This document shows positions 7,879-17,688 of a DNA stretch of 64,000 nt, piece after piece; the stretch's first letter is position 1; every line of letters starts with the position of its first letter. Source of the stretch: Streptomyces sp. NA04227. Lineage in GTDB: Bacteria > Actinomycetota > Actinomycetes > Streptomycetales > Streptomycetaceae. The translations under genes were made by a program, and so were the position numbers. The notes below the pieces were generated by a model. That model was not told where the DNA came from, made no database searches, and saw only the letters and a program-made list of their open reading frames with translations. The stretch covers positions 6,561,001-6,625,000 of the forward strand of contig NZ_CP054918.1 of the NCBI RefSeq assembly GCF_013364195.1. The letters run 5' to 3'.

Positions 7879-8595
7879 GGGGACCTCCCGGGTGGTGCCT
7901 GCCGACGTCACCTGCGTCGCTGCTTCCGCTAGTCGAGTGTGGCCTGCCCGGGTGCGACCTGCCACTACCTTGCCGAGTTGCCCGGCGTGTCGGGCGTGAG
8001 CCCTGGTCCGCCGTTATGGCACGGTTACCTGTTCGCAACGCTAAGTGACCAATTCGGTCACCCTGTGCAACGAGTCCCCCTCCTGGCGGTCCTGTAGGGC
8101 CCCCGTCACCCTGGCGGGAGACCTGACCCAGGGCTCGTCACACTACTCCATTCGTGCCACGTCGGGGGCTCGGCGCGCCACTGAAGTTCTTCGGGTGGGC
8201 CGAACTCGGCCCTTCTGCATGCCCTGGTGACGGTCACCCAACGTGGTGTTCTTCACGGAATCCCCTCGCCAGGAATCCTCAATTCCGGCGAATCTTCCGG
8301 TTCTTGCGCAATCACCCTGAAGGGAAAGGAAGTTGACGCCGAGTCCGCTGCGAGGGGCCGGTACGCACCGCGCGAGACGCCCGTACGCCACCGCGCGGCC
8401 GCATGCCTTGCCGGCCTTCCCGAAGTCCCGTGTCCCGCACGGTAGTTCGAAGGGTCCCGGGAATGGTGGCCGGTCGACACCGCAGGCCACACCGTCCCGC
8501 AGTCGGCCCCACGGGCCGGGCGGCCCTGCCCGGCCGGGCAGTCCCCGAGTGGCGCCCCCGGCCCCCGAGCGGCAGCCCGCTCCCCGAGCGTCAGC
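7879..8595. other. 717-bp gene-free region upstream of sepH
   Basis: Both flanking genes read leftward, so this gap holds the sepH promoter region and the end of the oxidase transcript. Short open frames here have no recognisable start sites or family features. One inverted repeat, described separately at 8045-8061, stands out. CCCCGAG recurs several times near 8545-8610. Nothing else could be supported. Confidence 0.6.
8045..8061. promoter_or_regulatory. Inverted repeat upstream of sepH, candidate operator
   Basis: GTGACC at 8045-8050 and GGTCAC at 8056-8061 form a perfect 6-bp inverted repeat around AATTC, 167 bp upstream of the sepH start. The AT-rich centre in a GC-rich context and the symmetry fit a dimeric regulator site. 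No regulator can be named. Confidence 0.35.
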
Positions 8596-9903
8596 TCAGT
8601 CCCCGAGTACCCGGCGCAGGTAGGCGTTGTCGAAGCGCCGGTCCGGGTCGAGCCGGTCGCGCAGCGCCGCGAACTCGCCGAAGTGCGGGTAGGACTCCGC
8701 GAAGTACGCGGCGTCGCGGGTGTGCAACTTGCCCCAGTGGGGCCTGCCTTCGTACGCGGTGAAGATGCTCTCCGCGGCGGAGAAGTACGCGCGGGGGGCC
8801 GTGCCCCGGTACAAGTGCACGGCGATGTAGGCCGATTCGCGTCCCGAGGCGGTTGACAGCGGGATGTCGTCGGCGGGTGCGGTGCGCACCTCGACCGGGA
8901 AGCTGATCCGCAGATCCGAGCGCTCGATCATGGACTTCAGTTCGCGCAGCGCGTCCACCAGCGCTTCGCGCGGCACGGCGTACTCCATCTCCAGGAAGCG
9001 CACGCGGCGTGGGCTGGTGAAGACCTTGTGAGGAATGTCCGTGTACGTACGGGCGGACAGTGCGCTGCTGGAGAGACGGGCCAGTCCCGGCACCGTCCTG
9101 GGCACCGCGCGGCCGAGTGAATTGACCACCTGGAACAGCCCGTTGGACAGGACCTCGTCCTCCAGGAAACCGCGGACCGGGTGTACGGGGGCGTTCGGGC
9201 CCGGGCTGCGGTTGTTCCGCTTGGTGATGCAGTTGTCCGTGTGGGGGAACCAGTAGAACTCGAAGTGGTCGTTGTCGGCGTGCAGTTCGTCGAACTCGGC
9301 CGTGACCCGCTGGAAGCTCATCGGCTCCTCGCGGGCGGTGAGCTGGAACAGCGGCTCCACCGCGAAGGTGAGCGCGCTGAGCACACCGAGTGCGCCGAGA
9401 CCGATCCGCGCGGCCGAGAAGATCTCCGGGTTCTGCTCGGGGGAGCAGGTGAGCACATCCCCGTCGGCGGTCACCAGCTCCAGGGCCCGCAACTGCGCGC
9501 TCATCGAGGCCAGTTCCCGACCGGTGCCGTGGGTACCGGTGCTGACGGCACCCGAGACGGTCTGCTCCATGACGTCGCCCATATTGGCGAGCGAGAGCCC
9601 TTCGCGGGCCAGCGCCTTGTTCAGCCGCTTCAGCGGAGTGCCCGCGAGGACCGTGACCGTACCCTCCGCACGGTCGATCTCCCGGATGCCGGTGAGCAGA
9701 TCGGGCCGCAGCAGAACACCGTCCGTGGCCGCGGCGGCGGTGAAGGAGTGGCCGGTTCCGACCGCCTTGACACGCAGCCCCTCGGCGGCCGCCTCGATTA
9801 CCGCCGCCCGCAGCTCCTCGACCGAGGCAGGGGTGACCTCGCGGGCGGGGCGTACGACGACGTTCCCCGCCCAGTTGCGCCAGGCACCGCTGTTCTTCGG
9901 CAT
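8596..9903 (-). CDS. D-arabinono-1,4-lactone oxidase family FAD protein
   Basis: The 435-aa product has an N-terminal FAD-binding PCMH domain ([14 protein letters not shown] near residue 45, STGTHGTG near 120) and a C-terminal aldonolactone oxidase domain ending with the conserved RPHWGKLHT motif and [13 protein letters not shown]. It oxidises aldonolactones or related sugar alcohols using oxygen; xylitol/alditol oxidases of Streptomyces are relatives. Start 9903 has GGGAGGG eight bases upstream. The gene is divergent from ferrochelatase across 248 bp, which probably holds both promoters. Confidence 0.9.
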   Translation of the reverse strand: MPKNSGAWRNWAGNVVVRPAREVTPASVEELRAAVIEAAAEGLRVKAVGTGHSFTAAAATDGVLLRPDLLTGIREIDRAEGTVTVLAGTPLKRLNKALAREGLSLANMGDVMEQTVSGAVSTGTHGTGRELASMSAQLRALELVTADGDVLTCSPEQNPEIFSAARIGLGALGVLSALTFAVEPLFQLTAREEPMSFQRVTAEFDELHADNDHFEFYWFPHTDNCITKRNNRSPGPNAPVHPVRGFLEDEVLSNGLFQVVNSLGRAVPRTVPGLARLSSSALSARTYTDIPHKVFTSPRRVRFLEMEYAVPREALVDALRELKSMIERSDLRISFPVEVRTAPADDIPLSTASGRESAYIAVHLYRGTAPRAYFSAAESIFTAYEGRPHWGKLHTRDAAYFAESYPHFGEFAALRDRLDPDRRFDNAYLRRVLGD

Positions 9904-10151
9904 GTGCAGGTCCCTCCCGAGCGGCGCGGCGGGCGCGCGTGACGATTCCTCGTGAGCCGCGCACCGCGGTCCCCGATCAGGAGCACCGGAGACCGGCGCG
10001 GCCACCGCCCGCCGGTGGAAAGGGGATCATACTCACCGGTCGGTGCGGCCCGCCTTTTCGCGCCGTGGAAGTCGGGTGCCGCACGGGCCCGGTGGCCGCC
10101 CCGGGCCGGTCGCGTTCGGCGGCGCCGTGCCCGGGTGGCAGGATCACGGAC

Positions 10152-11279
10152 ATGTCCGAAGCGCCTGATCCCGGTCCGTACGACGCCCTGCTGCTGCTCT
10201 CCTTCGGAGGCCCCGAGGGACCCGACGACGTGCTCCCGTTCCTGGAGAACGTGACCCGCGGCCGCGGTATCCCGCCGGAGCGGCTGAAGGAGGTCGGGCG
10301 GCACTACTACCTGTTCGACGGAATCAGCCCCATCAACGACCAGAACCGGGCCCTGCTCGCGGCCCTGCGCGTGGACTTCGCGGGGCACGGACTCGACCTG
10401 CCGGTCTACTGGGGCAACCGCAACTGGACGCCGTACCTCACCGACACGCTGCGCGAGACGGTCCGCGACGGACGCCGCCGGATCCTGGTCCTCGCCACCA
10501 GCGCGTACGCCTCCTACTCGGGCTGCCGTCAGTACCGGGAGAACCTCGCCGCGTCACTCGACACGCTGCGGGCCGAAGGGCTGACCCCGCCGCGGGTGGA
10601 CAAGCTCCGGCACTTCTTCAACCACCCCGGTTTCGTACGGCCGATGACCGAGAGCGTGCTCGCCTCGCTCGCCGAACTGCCCGCCGAGGCGCGGGAAGGC
10701 GCCCATCTCGCCTTCACCACGCACTCCATTCCGGTGGCCGCGGCGGACACCTCGGGACCGGCGGCCGAGCACGGCGAGGGCGGTGCCTATGTGGCGCAGC
10801 ACCTGGAGGTCGCCCGGCTGATCGCCGACGCCGTACGCGAGGCCACCGGCACCGAGCACCCCTGGCGGCTCGTCTACCAGTCGCGCTCCGGGGCCCCGCA
10901 CATCCCCTGGCTGGAACCGGACATCTGCGAGCACCTCGAAGCCGTGCAGGCCGAGGGCGCCCCCGCCGTCGTCATGGCACCGATCGGTTTCGTCTCGGAC
11001 CACATGGAGGTCCGCTACGACCTGGACACCGAGGCCACCGCCAAGGCGGCCGAACTCGGCCTGGCGGTACGGCGCTCGGCGACGGTGGGCGCCGACCCCC
11101 GGTTCGCCGCCGCCGTACGCGAACTCGTCCTGGAGCGCGCGGCCGCCGAACGCGGGCTGCCCGTCGAACGCTGTGCGCTCGGCGCGCTCGGCCCCAGCCA
11201 CGACCTGTGTCCGGTCGGCTGCTGCCCGGCCCGCACACCCAAGCCCGCGGCGGCGGGCGCCGACAGCCCGTACGCCTGA
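10152..11279 (+). CDS. hemH: Coproporphyrin/protoporphyrin ferrochelatase
   Basis: The 375-aa product inserts ferrous iron into the porphyrin in haem synthesis. It starts with the family hallmark [15 protein letters not shown], has the TTHSIPV segment with the catalytic His, and [17 protein letters not shown], where a conserved His and acidic residues line the active site. Cysteines at about residue 125 (SGCRQY) and near the C-terminus ([11 protein letters not shown]) match the [2Fe-2S] ligands of actinobacterial ferrochelatases. Gram-positive enzymes act mainly on coproporphyrin III, where the name cpfC is also used. ATG 10152 follows AGGATC. Confidence 0.96.
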   Translation: MSEAPDPGPYDALLLLSFGGPEGPDDVLPFLENVTRGRGIPPERLKEVGRHYYLFDGISPINDQNRALLAALRVDFAGHGLDLPVYWGNRNWTPYLTDTLRETVRDGRRRILVLATSAYASYSGCRQYRENLAASLDTLRAEGLTPPRVDKLRHFFNHPGFVRPMTESVLASLAELPAEAREGAHLAFTTHSIPVAAADTSGPAAEHGEGGAYVAQHLEVARLIADAVREATGTEHPWRLVYQSRSGAPHIPWLEPDICEHLEAVQAEGAPAVVMAPIGFVSDHMEVRYDLDTEATAKAAELGLAVRRSATVGADPRFAAAVRELVLERAAAERGLPVERCALGALGPSHDLCPVGCCPARTPKPAAAGADSPYA

Positions 11280-11299
11280 CGGGCACCGCACACAGCGCC

Positions 11300-11334
11300 G
11301 GGCGGCCGACCGCCACGCCCTGGAGCGGCCGCCC
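11300..11334 (+). terminator. Hairpin after ferrochelatase gene
   Basis: GGGCGGCCG at 11300-11308 pairs perfectly with CGGCCGCCC at 11326-11334 around a 17-nt loop, 21 bp after the ferrochelatase stop. It may end or attenuate transcription before the phosphatase gene. Confidence 0.45.
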
Positions 11335-11382
11335 AGCACGAACCCAGCACACCTCGCCCGTACCACCGCCGGAGGGACCGCG

Positions 11383-12186
11383 TTGACCGATCACCTGAGG
11401 GACGAACTCCTCGAACTCGCCCTGGAGGCCGCCCACCGCGCGGGCGACTTCCTGCGCGACTCGCGCCCCGACGACCTCGGCGTCGCCGCCACCAAGACCA
11501 GCGCGGTCGACGTGGTCACCGAGATGGATCTGGCCTCCGAGCGACTGATCACCGGCCTGATCACCGACCGCAGGCCCGACGACGGGATCGTCGGCGAGGA
11601 GGGCGCCAGCATCCCGGGCACCAGCGGGGTCGAGTGGGTCGTCGATCCGGTCGACGGCACCGTCAACTACCTCTACGGACTGCCCAGTTGGTGTGTGTCC
11701 ATCGCGGCACGCAAGGACGGCGAGACCCTGGTCGGCGTGGTGCACGCGCCGATGCGCGGGGAGACCTGCCGGGCCGTCCTCGGGCAGGGCGCGTTCCTCA
11801 ACGACACCCCGGCCCGGGTGCGCCCGGCGCCCGAGTTCTCGCTCGCCCTGGTGGGCACCGGCTTCGGCTACCTCGCCGAGCGCCGCGCCCAGCAGGCGGA
11901 GGTGGCCAGGAGCCTCATCCCGCAGGTGCGCGACATCCGGCGGGGCGGTTCGGCGGCCATCGACCTGTGCGACGTCGCCACCGGCCGGCTCGACGCGTAC
12001 TACGAGCGGGGCCTGAACCCCTGGGACCTCGCGGCCGGGGACCTCATCGCCCGCGAGGCGGGGGCGCTGACCGGCGGACGTCCCGGTGAGCCGCCCTCCG
12101 GCGAGCTGACCGTGGCGGCCTCGCCCGGACTCTTCGCGGAGCTCCAGGGGCGCCTGGAGAAGCTGGGCGCCTGGCACGACGGCTGA
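11383..12186 (+). CDS. Inositol monophosphatase family protein (SuhB-like)
   Basis: The 267-aa product has the Mg-dependent inositol-phosphatase motifs: GEEGAS near residue 68, WVVDPVDGTVNY near 86-97 and the late metal-binding NPWDLAAG near 214. It removes phosphate from inositol phosphates or a related sugar or nucleotide phosphate. The start is TTG 11383, supported by GGAGGG at 11371-11376; no better in-frame codon exists nearby. The conserved neighbourhood matches the suhB position in other actinobacteria. Confidence 0.92.
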   Translation: MTDHLRDELLELALEAAHRAGDFLRDSRPDDLGVAATKTSAVDVVTEMDLASERLITGLITDRRPDDGIVGEEGASIPGTSGVEWVVDPVDGTVNYLYGLPSWCVSIAARKDGETLVGVVHAPMRGETCRAVLGQGAFLNDTPARVRPAPEFSLALVGTGFGYLAERRAQQAEVARSLIPQVRDIRRGGSAAIDLCDVATGRLDAYYERGLNPWDLAAGDLIAREAGALTGGRPGEPPSGELTVAASPGLFAELQGRLEKLGAWHDG

Positions 12187-12201
12187 GCGGCGCCGGACAC
12201 G

Positions 12202-12249
12202 GACGAGGGCCCCGGTGGCGGAACATGTTCCGCCACCGGGGCCCTCGTC
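12202..12249. terminator. 48-bp perfect palindrome, bidirectional terminator
   Basis: The segment 12202-12249 is a perfect self-complement (arms of 24, starting GACGAGGGCCCCGG) between two converging genes, 16 bp after the phosphatase stop and 9 bp from the stop of the opposing small gene. The position and very stable GC-rich stem fit a shared terminator. Confidence 0.85.
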
Positions 12250-12258
12250 GTGCGTGGG

Positions 12259-12432
12259 TCAGGACTGCGAAGCGCCGAGCTGTACGCCGTGGTCGGCGGC
12301 GAGCCTGCGCAGGTCGTCGAGTTCCGACTGCTCGACCTCGGCCAGGAAGTCGTCGCCCGTCTCCCGGGCCTGGTCGAGGTCGGCCTCGGTCGCCTTTATG
12401 CGCTGAATAAGTCCTGTCGTGAAAGCGTCCAT
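12259..12432 (-). CDS. Small conserved hypothetical protein, 57 aa
   Basis: The product (MDAFTTGLIQRIKATEADL at its N-terminus) is a short amphipathic, acidic helical protein with no cysteines and no membrane segment. The start at 12432 is supported by GAGGGGG eight bases upstream. Small proteins of this type occur beside cutRS in Streptomyces; function is unknown. Coding character and the shared terminator support it as a real gene. Confidence 0.75.
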   Translation of the reverse strand: MDAFTTGLIQRIKATEADLDQARETGDDFLAEVEQSELDDLRRLAADHGVQLGASQS

Positions 12433-12795
12433 GGTTGCGCCCCCTCGTCCTGGGTCGTGGTCGGTGGCACGGGGGTGTGCCCAATGGTTGAGGTCCGATC
12501 GCAGCCGCCCCGCCTTTGCGGAAAGCGGTTCGTGGTACGCCACAGCGGCGGGCCTGATCGCGGGTGTGCAGACGTCTTCCCCCTGCCGTCTTCTACGGAA
12601 ACCTCGATTCCACGAGAAAATCTGTGCCCGTTGGGCCGTCCGGGGCGCGACCTTGCGTGCCGGCCGTCATCTACGCGCGCCCGCCTGCCGCTGCTCCGCG
12701 CGCGACCGCCTTACCGCCGGTTTACGGACTCAACGGGCAGGATGGAGAGACTCCACCCCAGGACCGGGCCCGCGGGCCCACAGGAAGGACGACAC
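12433..12795. other. Divergent gap between small gene and cutR
   Basis: This 363-bp gene-free stretch must carry the promoters for the leftward 57-aa gene and for cutRS. No clear -35/-10 pair, repeat or palindrome was found by eye. Confidence 0.5.
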
Positions 12796-13449
12796 GTGCG
12801 CGTACTCGTGGTCGAGGACGAGCAGCTGCTCGCCGACGCGGTGGCCACCGGACTGCGCAGGGAGGCCATGGCCGTCGACGTCGTGTACGACGGCGCCGCC
12901 GCTCTGGAACGCATCGGGGTCAACGACTACGACGTGGTCGTACTCGACCGTGACCTGCCGCTCGTGCACGGTGACGACGTGTGCCGCCGCCTCGTCGAGC
13001 TCGGCCTGCCGACCCGGGTGCTCATGCTCACCGCGTCCGGGGACGTCAGCGACCGGGTCGAGGGCCTGGAGATCGGCGCGGACGACTATCTGCCCAAGCC
13101 GTTCGCCTTCACCGAGCTGATCGCGCGGGTCCGCGCGCTCGGCCGGCGCACCAGCCTCCCGCTGCCGCCGGTCCTGGAGCGCGCCGGGATCAAGCTCGAC
13201 CCCAACCGGCGCGAGGTCTTCCGCGACGGCCGGGAGATCCAGCTCGCGCCGAAGGAGTTCGCCGTCCTGGAGGTGCTGCTGCGCAGCGAGGGCGCCGTCG
13301 TCTCCGCCGAGCAGCTCCTGGAGAAGGCCTGGGACGAGAACACCGACCCCTTCACCAACGTCGTACGGGTAACAGTGATGACGCTGCGCCGCAAGCTCGG
13401 CGAACCGGCGGTCATCGTGACCGTGCCCGGCTCGGGCTACCGGATCTGA
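12796..13449 (+). CDS. cutR: Response regulator CutR
   Basis: The 217-aa OmpR/PhoB-type regulator has an N-terminal receiver domain (acidic pocket ED at 7-8, phosphorylated Asp51 in VVLDRDLP, Lys in DDYLPKPF) and a C-terminal winged helix ending VPGSGYRI. With CutS it forms the Streptomyces CutRS system, first described as a repressor of actinorhodin production and later linked to secretion stress. The start is GTG 12796 after GGAAGGAC. The kinase gene begins 4 bp after the stop. Confidence 0.93.
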   Translation: MRVLVVEDEQLLADAVATGLRREAMAVDVVYDGAAALERIGVNDYDVVVLDRDLPLVHGDDVCRRLVELGLPTRVLMLTASGDVSDRVEGLEIGADDYLPKPFAFTELIARVRALGRRTSLPLPPVLERAGIKLDPNRREVFRDGREIQLAPKEFAVLEVLLRSEGAVVSAEQLLEKAWDENTDPFTNVVRVTVMTLRRKLGEPAVIVTVPGSGYRI

Positions 13450-13453
13450 CGCC

Positions 13454-14716
13454 GTGAGCAGCACCCCACAACCCCCGGCGACTCCGCCGCGCCCCACCTG
13501 GGACCCGCGCCGCGTCGAGCCGCCCTTCCCGCTGCTGCGCCCGACGATCCGGATAAGGCTGACCCTGCTGTACGGCGGGATGTTCCTGATCGCGGGCATC
13601 CTGTTGCTCTCGATCATCTATCTGCTCGCCGCGCAGGCCGTGCATGTCGGCAACGAACTCCCGTTCAAGATCATCAACGGCAGTGTCAAGGTGTCCTCGG
13701 ACGCCTGCCCCGCACTCGTGGACGCGGGCGGCTCGCAGGACGAGTTCAACCGGGCGCTGAACGACTGCGTGAACCACCAGCGCCAGGAGGCCCTGGACGA
13801 CCTGCTGAGCCGCTCGCTGCTGGCCCTGCTCGGCCTCAGCGTGATCGCCTTCGCCTTCGGTTACGGCATGGCGGGACGGGTCCTCGCGCCGCTCGGCCGG
13901 ATCACCCGCACCGCCCGGCAGGTGGCCGGATCCGATCTGTCGCGACGGATCGAACTCGACGGCCCCGACGACGAGTTGAAGGAACTCGCGGACACCTTCG
14001 ACGACATGCTGGAGCGCCTCCAGCGGGCCTTCACGGCGCAGCAGAGGTTCGTCGGCAACGCCTCCCACGAGCTGCGCACCCCGCTGGCGATCAACCGCAC
14101 CCTCCTGGAGGTCCAGCTCTCCGACCCCTCGGCGCCGCCGGAACTCCAGCAGCTCGGCAAGACGCTGCTCGCCACCAACGAGCGCAGCGAGCAACTCGTG
14201 GAGGGGCTGCTGCTGCTCGCCCGCAGCGACAACCAGATCGTCGAGCGTGGCCCGGTGGACATCGCCGAGGTCGCCTCGCACGCCGTCGACCAGGTACGGG
14301 CCGAGGCGGAGGCCAAGGCCGTCGAGATCCGCAGCGACTGCGCGCCCGTCGTCGTACAGGGCAACGGCGTGCTGCTCGAACGGATCGCGCTCAACCTCGT
14401 GCAGAACGCGGTGCGGTACAACGTCGCGTCGGCCAAGGGGGCGGAGGAGCCCGGCTGGGTCGAGGTGAGCACTCGCGAAGAGAGCGGCCAGGCCGTGCTT
14501 CTGGTGGCCAATACCGGACCCGTGGTGCCCGCGTACGAGATCGACAATCTCTTCGAGCCGTTCCGGCGGCTGCGCACCGAGCGGACGGGCAGCGACAAGG
14601 GAGTGGGCCTCGGGCTGTCCATCGCGCGCTCGGTCGCGCGGGGGCACGGCGGGCGGATCTCCGCGGTGCCCCGGGAGGGCGGAGGACTGGTGATGCGTGT
14701 CACGTTGCCGGTGTGA
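13454..14716 (+). CDS. cutS: Sensor histidine kinase CutS
   Basis: The 420-aa membrane kinase has a cytosolic Pro-rich N-terminus, transmembrane helix 1 at about 36-62, a short extracellular loop, helix 2 at about 120-142, HAMP (RVLAPLGRI), HisKA with phosphorylated His205 (NASHELRTPLA) and an HATPase domain with N-box NLVQNAVRYN and GVGLGLSI. The extracellular loop has exactly two cysteines, C85 and C105, the pair proposed as a disulfide-based sensor in CutS. GTG start 4 bp after cutR shows translational linkage. Confidence 0.93.
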   Translation: MSSTPQPPATPPRPTWDPRRVEPPFPLLRPTIRIRLTLLYGGMFLIAGILLLSIIYLLAAQAVHVGNELPFKIINGSVKVSSDACPALVDAGGSQDEFNRALNDCVNHQRQEALDDLLSRSLLALLGLSVIAFAFGYGMAGRVLAPLGRITRTARQVAGSDLSRRIELDGPDDELKELADTFDDMLERLQRAFTAQQRFVGNASHELRTPLAINRTLLEVQLSDPSAPPELQQLGKTLLATNERSEQLVEGLLLLARSDNQIVERGPVDIAEVASHAVDQVRAEAEAKAVEIRSDCAPVVVQGNGVLLERIALNLVQNAVRYNVASAKGAEEPGWVEVSTREESGQAVLLVANTGPVVPAYEIDNLFEPFRRLRTERTGSDKGVGLGLSIARSVARGHGGRISAVPREGGGLVMRVTLPV

Positions 14717-15118
14717 GCGGATACTCGGAGTGCTGTCCCGGGATACAGCGTTCGCTTCTGGCGAAAATTTCCTGGGACTCAACCCTTGGGCTTGTGTGCG
14801 ATCCGTCACAGCCCGCAGGGGTCCGGCCGACACTCTCCGTATCCGAACAACACGCCGAATAGCCCGGAAAAGCCGGGTTTCCCCGGGCGGTAAACACGGG
14901 AAGTACACGGGGGTGGCCCCTGTCAACGCCCGGACAGCGACCGTGTACGGTCCCGTTCGCCACCCAAGCCGATCACCCGTGGGGAGTCCGGTTGGGTGTC
15001 GATTGAGTAACAGACCTTGATGTGAGGCAAAATCTCCGCCTCAGGTCGGGCACAAGACCGGCCTCTCACGCGTTACGTGCGCTGGAGACACCGCAGACAC
15101 CCAGAGGGGGAGAGCGAC
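14717..15118. other. 402-bp gene-free region before the DUF4193 gene
   Basis: No coding frame with plausible features is seen. The only structured element is a 6-bp inverted repeat, TGAGGC at 15023-15028 and GCCTCA at 15038-15043 with a 9-bp AT-rich centre, lying 76 bp before the next start. It could be an operator or a short leader hairpin. Confidence 0.45.
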
Positions 15119-15415
15119 ATGGCAACCGATTACGACACGCCACGCAAGACCGATGACGACCTCAACGAGGACAGCATCGAAGAGCTGAAGGCGCGGCGGA
15201 ACGACAAGTCCACCTCGACCGTCGACGTCGACGAGTTCGAGGCAGCGGAAGGGCTCGAACTGCCCGGCGCGGACCTGTCCAACGAAGAGCTGGCCGTCCG
15301 CGTGCTGCCCAAGCAGCAGGACGAGTTCACGTGCATGAGCTGCTTCCTGGTGCACCACCGCAGCCAGCTCGCGCGGGAGAAGAACGGCCAGCCGATCTGC
15401 CGCGACTGCGACTGA
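15119..15415 (+). CDS. DUF4193 zinc-ribbon protein
   Basis: The 98-aa acidic protein ends with a zinc ribbon formed by CMSC (about residue 73) and CRDC (about 94), the hallmark of DUF4193. This family is nearly universal in Actinobacteria and sits between suhB and dut in mycobacteria too; its function is unknown. Start ATG 15119 has a strong GGGGGAGAG site. Soluble, no signal peptide. Confidence 0.93.
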   Translation: MATDYDTPRKTDDDLNEDSIEELKARRNDKSTSTVDVDEFEAAEGLELPGADLSNEELAVRVLPKQQDEFTCMSCFLVHHRSQLAREKNGQPICRDCD

Positions 15416-15447
15416 GCGGCCGCGGCGACCGAGAGCGGGAAGAAGCC

Positions 15448-16401
15448 GTGACGGGAAACGGACGCAAACGCCTGCGCCTGGGACGGCGCGAGGCTCGCGA
15501 CGGCCTGTCCGGCGGCGCACGTGACGACGAGCGAGGCCACGCGGCCTCGCTCGCGCCTGCACAACCGGCCGCCGCTGCCGACTCCGACGCGAGCGACAAC
15601 GGCGTCGCAGTCGAGCGCGTGGCGGGCCGCGAAGCGGACCTGGACCGACCAACCGGGTCCCGCGGCCGGGTCGCGGCCGTGAAGAACGGCGTACGCAAGG
15701 GCGGCAGCCTCGCCAAGATGGGCCTGGGACGGCTCGCGGACCGCATCATCGAGGCCGCGCCACGCATCCCGGTGCGCGACCTGGCGACGCTGCGGCGGCA
15801 GTTCCCCGGGCTCGGCCCGGAGGAGATCGCCGACAAGCTGGTCGCCGGTGCGGCCGGCGGCACCTCCACGGTGGGGGCGGGGGTAGGGGCGGCGGCGATG
15901 CTTCCGGTGCCGCCCGCGATGCCCACCGAACTGGCGGCCGAGATCACCGGAGTCGCGCTGATAGAGCTCAAGCTCATCGCGGAGCTGTACGAGGTCTACG
16001 GGCAGCGGCCGGAGGGTTCGCTCAAGGACCGCACCACCGTGTACCTCAACTCCTGGTCCGAGGAACGCGGCATCGATGTCAGAAAACCGGCCACGATAAA
16101 CGCCGCGCTCGGCAGCCGGATGAAGCGCGATCTGCGCCAGCGGATCATGAAGCGCATGGTCCGGAGCGTGCCGAACCTGATCCCCTTCATGGTGGGTGCG
16201 GCCGTGGGCGCCCTGATGAACCGCAGGGACACCCACAACCTCGCCGCACGCATCCGCAAGGACCTGCGCGCCCGTCAGGTCCCCTGGGACGCGCTGAAGG
16301 AGCAGCCCCCGCTGGAGAAGAAGGACCGGCTCCCGATGGCCGACCCCGACCAGGTCAAGGCGATCGACCCGGCCGACCCCGGCCCGGAAACCGGCCGCTG
16401 A
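15448..16401 (+). CDS. Conserved hypothetical protein with hydrophobic central region
   Basis: The 317-aa product begins at GTG 15448, 32 bp after the DUF4193 gene. It has a basic, poorly ordered N-terminus (about 1-90), an amphipathic region, a hydrophobic stretch AAAMLPVPPAMPTELAAE followed by a helix ending IAELYEVYG, a second hydrophobic segment NLIPFMVGAAVGALMN and a basic tail. The LP-(x)n-LYxxYG pattern recalls DUF697/EcsC-type membrane-associated helices, but that is only a resemblance. It may be peripheral membrane. Function unknown. Confidence 0.8.
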   Translation: MTGNGRKRLRLGRREARDGLSGGARDDERGHAASLAPAQPAAAADSDASDNGVAVERVAGREADLDRPTGSRGRVAAVKNGVRKGGSLAKMGLGRLADRIIEAAPRIPVRDLATLRRQFPGLGPEEIADKLVAGAAGGTSTVGAGVGAAAMLPVPPAMPTELAAEITGVALIELKLIAELYEVYGQRPEGSLKDRTTVYLNSWSEERGIDVRKPATINAALGSRMKRDLRQRIMKRMVRSVPNLIPFMVGAAVGALMNRRDTHNLAARIRKDLRARQVPWDALKEQPPLEKKDRLPMADPDQVKAIDPADPGPETGR

Positions 16402-16482
16402 TCAAGCTCCTCGTACGGCCGGAACGTCTCGCCCCGGCCGCGACGGCAGTACCGCTGCCGCGTCCGTACCGCCTTCGCGGGC

Positions 16483-16941
16483 TCAGCGCCCCGCGTCGCC
16501 ACCGAGCGCCGCCGCCAGTCGCTCGGGGTTGCGGGTGGACAGGTACAGGTAAGGAGTCGGGTCCTCGGGGTCGGTGACCTCGACCCGCAGGCCCGTGCGG
16601 ATGTAGCTGCGCAGCAGCATGAACGCGCGCGTATCGGCCTTGTGCGTACGCCAGGCCGCGCACTCCTCGGCGTCCATCACATGGCTGTCGCCGAGCGCGG
16701 ACAACGGGATCCGTGCCTCGCCCGCGACCAGCGAGTCCGCCACCACGCGAATCCGTACCGAGCCGTACGAGCTGATCACCACGGCCGCCACCGCGGTGCC
16801 CGCGACCAGGCCGCCGAGCAGGGCGAGTGCGCCGAAGGGCAGCATGATCAGGCCGCCCGAGACCCCCACCAGGACGGCCACGAACCACCAGGAGCGCGGC
16901 GCGGTCAGACGTTCTTCGTACTCAGTGGCGGAGGTCTGCAT
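16483..16941 (-). CDS. DUF3093 membrane protein
   Basis: The 152-aa product has two close transmembrane helices (about residues 18-40 and 42-60: FVAVLVGVSGGLIMLPFG and LLGGLVAGTAVAAVVI) followed by a cytosolic or extracellular beta-rich domain with GEARIPLSALG and the YLYLSTRNPERLAAAL motif. DUF3093 is an actinobacterial family always close to dut and of unknown function. It is divergent from the thioesterase/dut operon across 162 bp and converges with the preceding gene. Confidence 0.9.
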   Translation of the reverse strand: MQTSATEYEERLTAPRSWWFVAVLVGVSGGLIMLPFGALALLGGLVAGTAVAAVVISSYGSVRIRVVADSLVAGEARIPLSALGDSHVMDAEECAAWRTHKADTRAFMLLRSYIRTGLRVEVTDPEDPTPYLYLSTRNPERLAAALGGDAGR

Positions 16942-17103
16942 GTCCCAAGCTTGGCACGCCCGGTGGGGTCCCTTGCCGGGAGGTGGGCCGGGCCGCTCGG
17001 CGAACGCCCGGGGCGGGCCCGGCCGGGCGGCGGCCGGGGCCACCGGCACATGCCGCGGACACGAAGGGTTCCCTGAGCCGACCGCGCGGTAAGGTCTCGG
17101 CCT

Positions 17104-17688
17104 GTGAGTCGTACAACTTCTGCCCTGACCCCTCCGGCCGACGCCGTCGTGCCCGAGCGGCATCCCGAAGCCCCCGCGCCGGGCGAGCTGCTCGGCTCCC
17201 ACTACGGCCAGTGTTTCGGCTGCGGTGGCGGGCAGCCGCACGGGCTCCATCTGGAGGCCAGGGCGGGCGAAGGACTGCGCGTCACCGCGGAGTTCACCGT
17301 GCGCGAGGTGCATCAGGGAGCGCCCGGCCTCGCCCACGGCGGCATTCTGACCACCGCCCTGGACGAGACGCTCGGCTCGTTGAACTGGCTGCTGCGCGCC
17401 ATCGCGGTCACCGGCCGTCTGGAGACCGACTTCAAGCGGCCGGTGCCCGTCGGCTCGGTGCTGCACCTGGAGGCCGAGGTCACGGCGGTCGCCGGACGCA
17501 AGATCTACTCGACGGCCACCGGACGCATCGGCGGCCCCGAAGGACCCGTCGCGGTCCGGGCCGACGCCCTGTTCATCCAGGTCAAGGTCGAGCACTTCAT
17601 CGACAACGGCCGCCCCGAGGAGATCAAGGCCGCCATGGAGGACCCGGACCAGGTCCGCCGGGCCCGCGCCTTCGAGGTGAACCCGTGA
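17104..17688 (+). CDS. PaaI-type hotdog thioesterase
   Basis: The 194-aa product has the hotdog-fold signature HQGAPGLAHGGILTTALDETLG, with catalytic Asp/Glu on the central helix, preceded by a CFGC pair. Such enzymes hydrolyse acyl-CoA thioesters. Start GTG 17104. Its stop overlaps the dut start in a GTGA, so the two are co-translated, although no metabolic link is obvious. Confidence 0.9.
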   Translation: MSRTTSALTPPADAVVPERHPEAPAPGELLGSHYGQCFGCGGGQPHGLHLEARAGEGLRVTAEFTVREVHQGAPGLAHGGILTTALDETLGSLNWLLRAIAVTGRLETDFKRPVPVGSVLHLEAEVTAVAGRKIYSTATGRIGGPEGPVAVRADALFIQVKVEHFIDNGRPEEIKAAMEDPDQVRRARAFEVNP

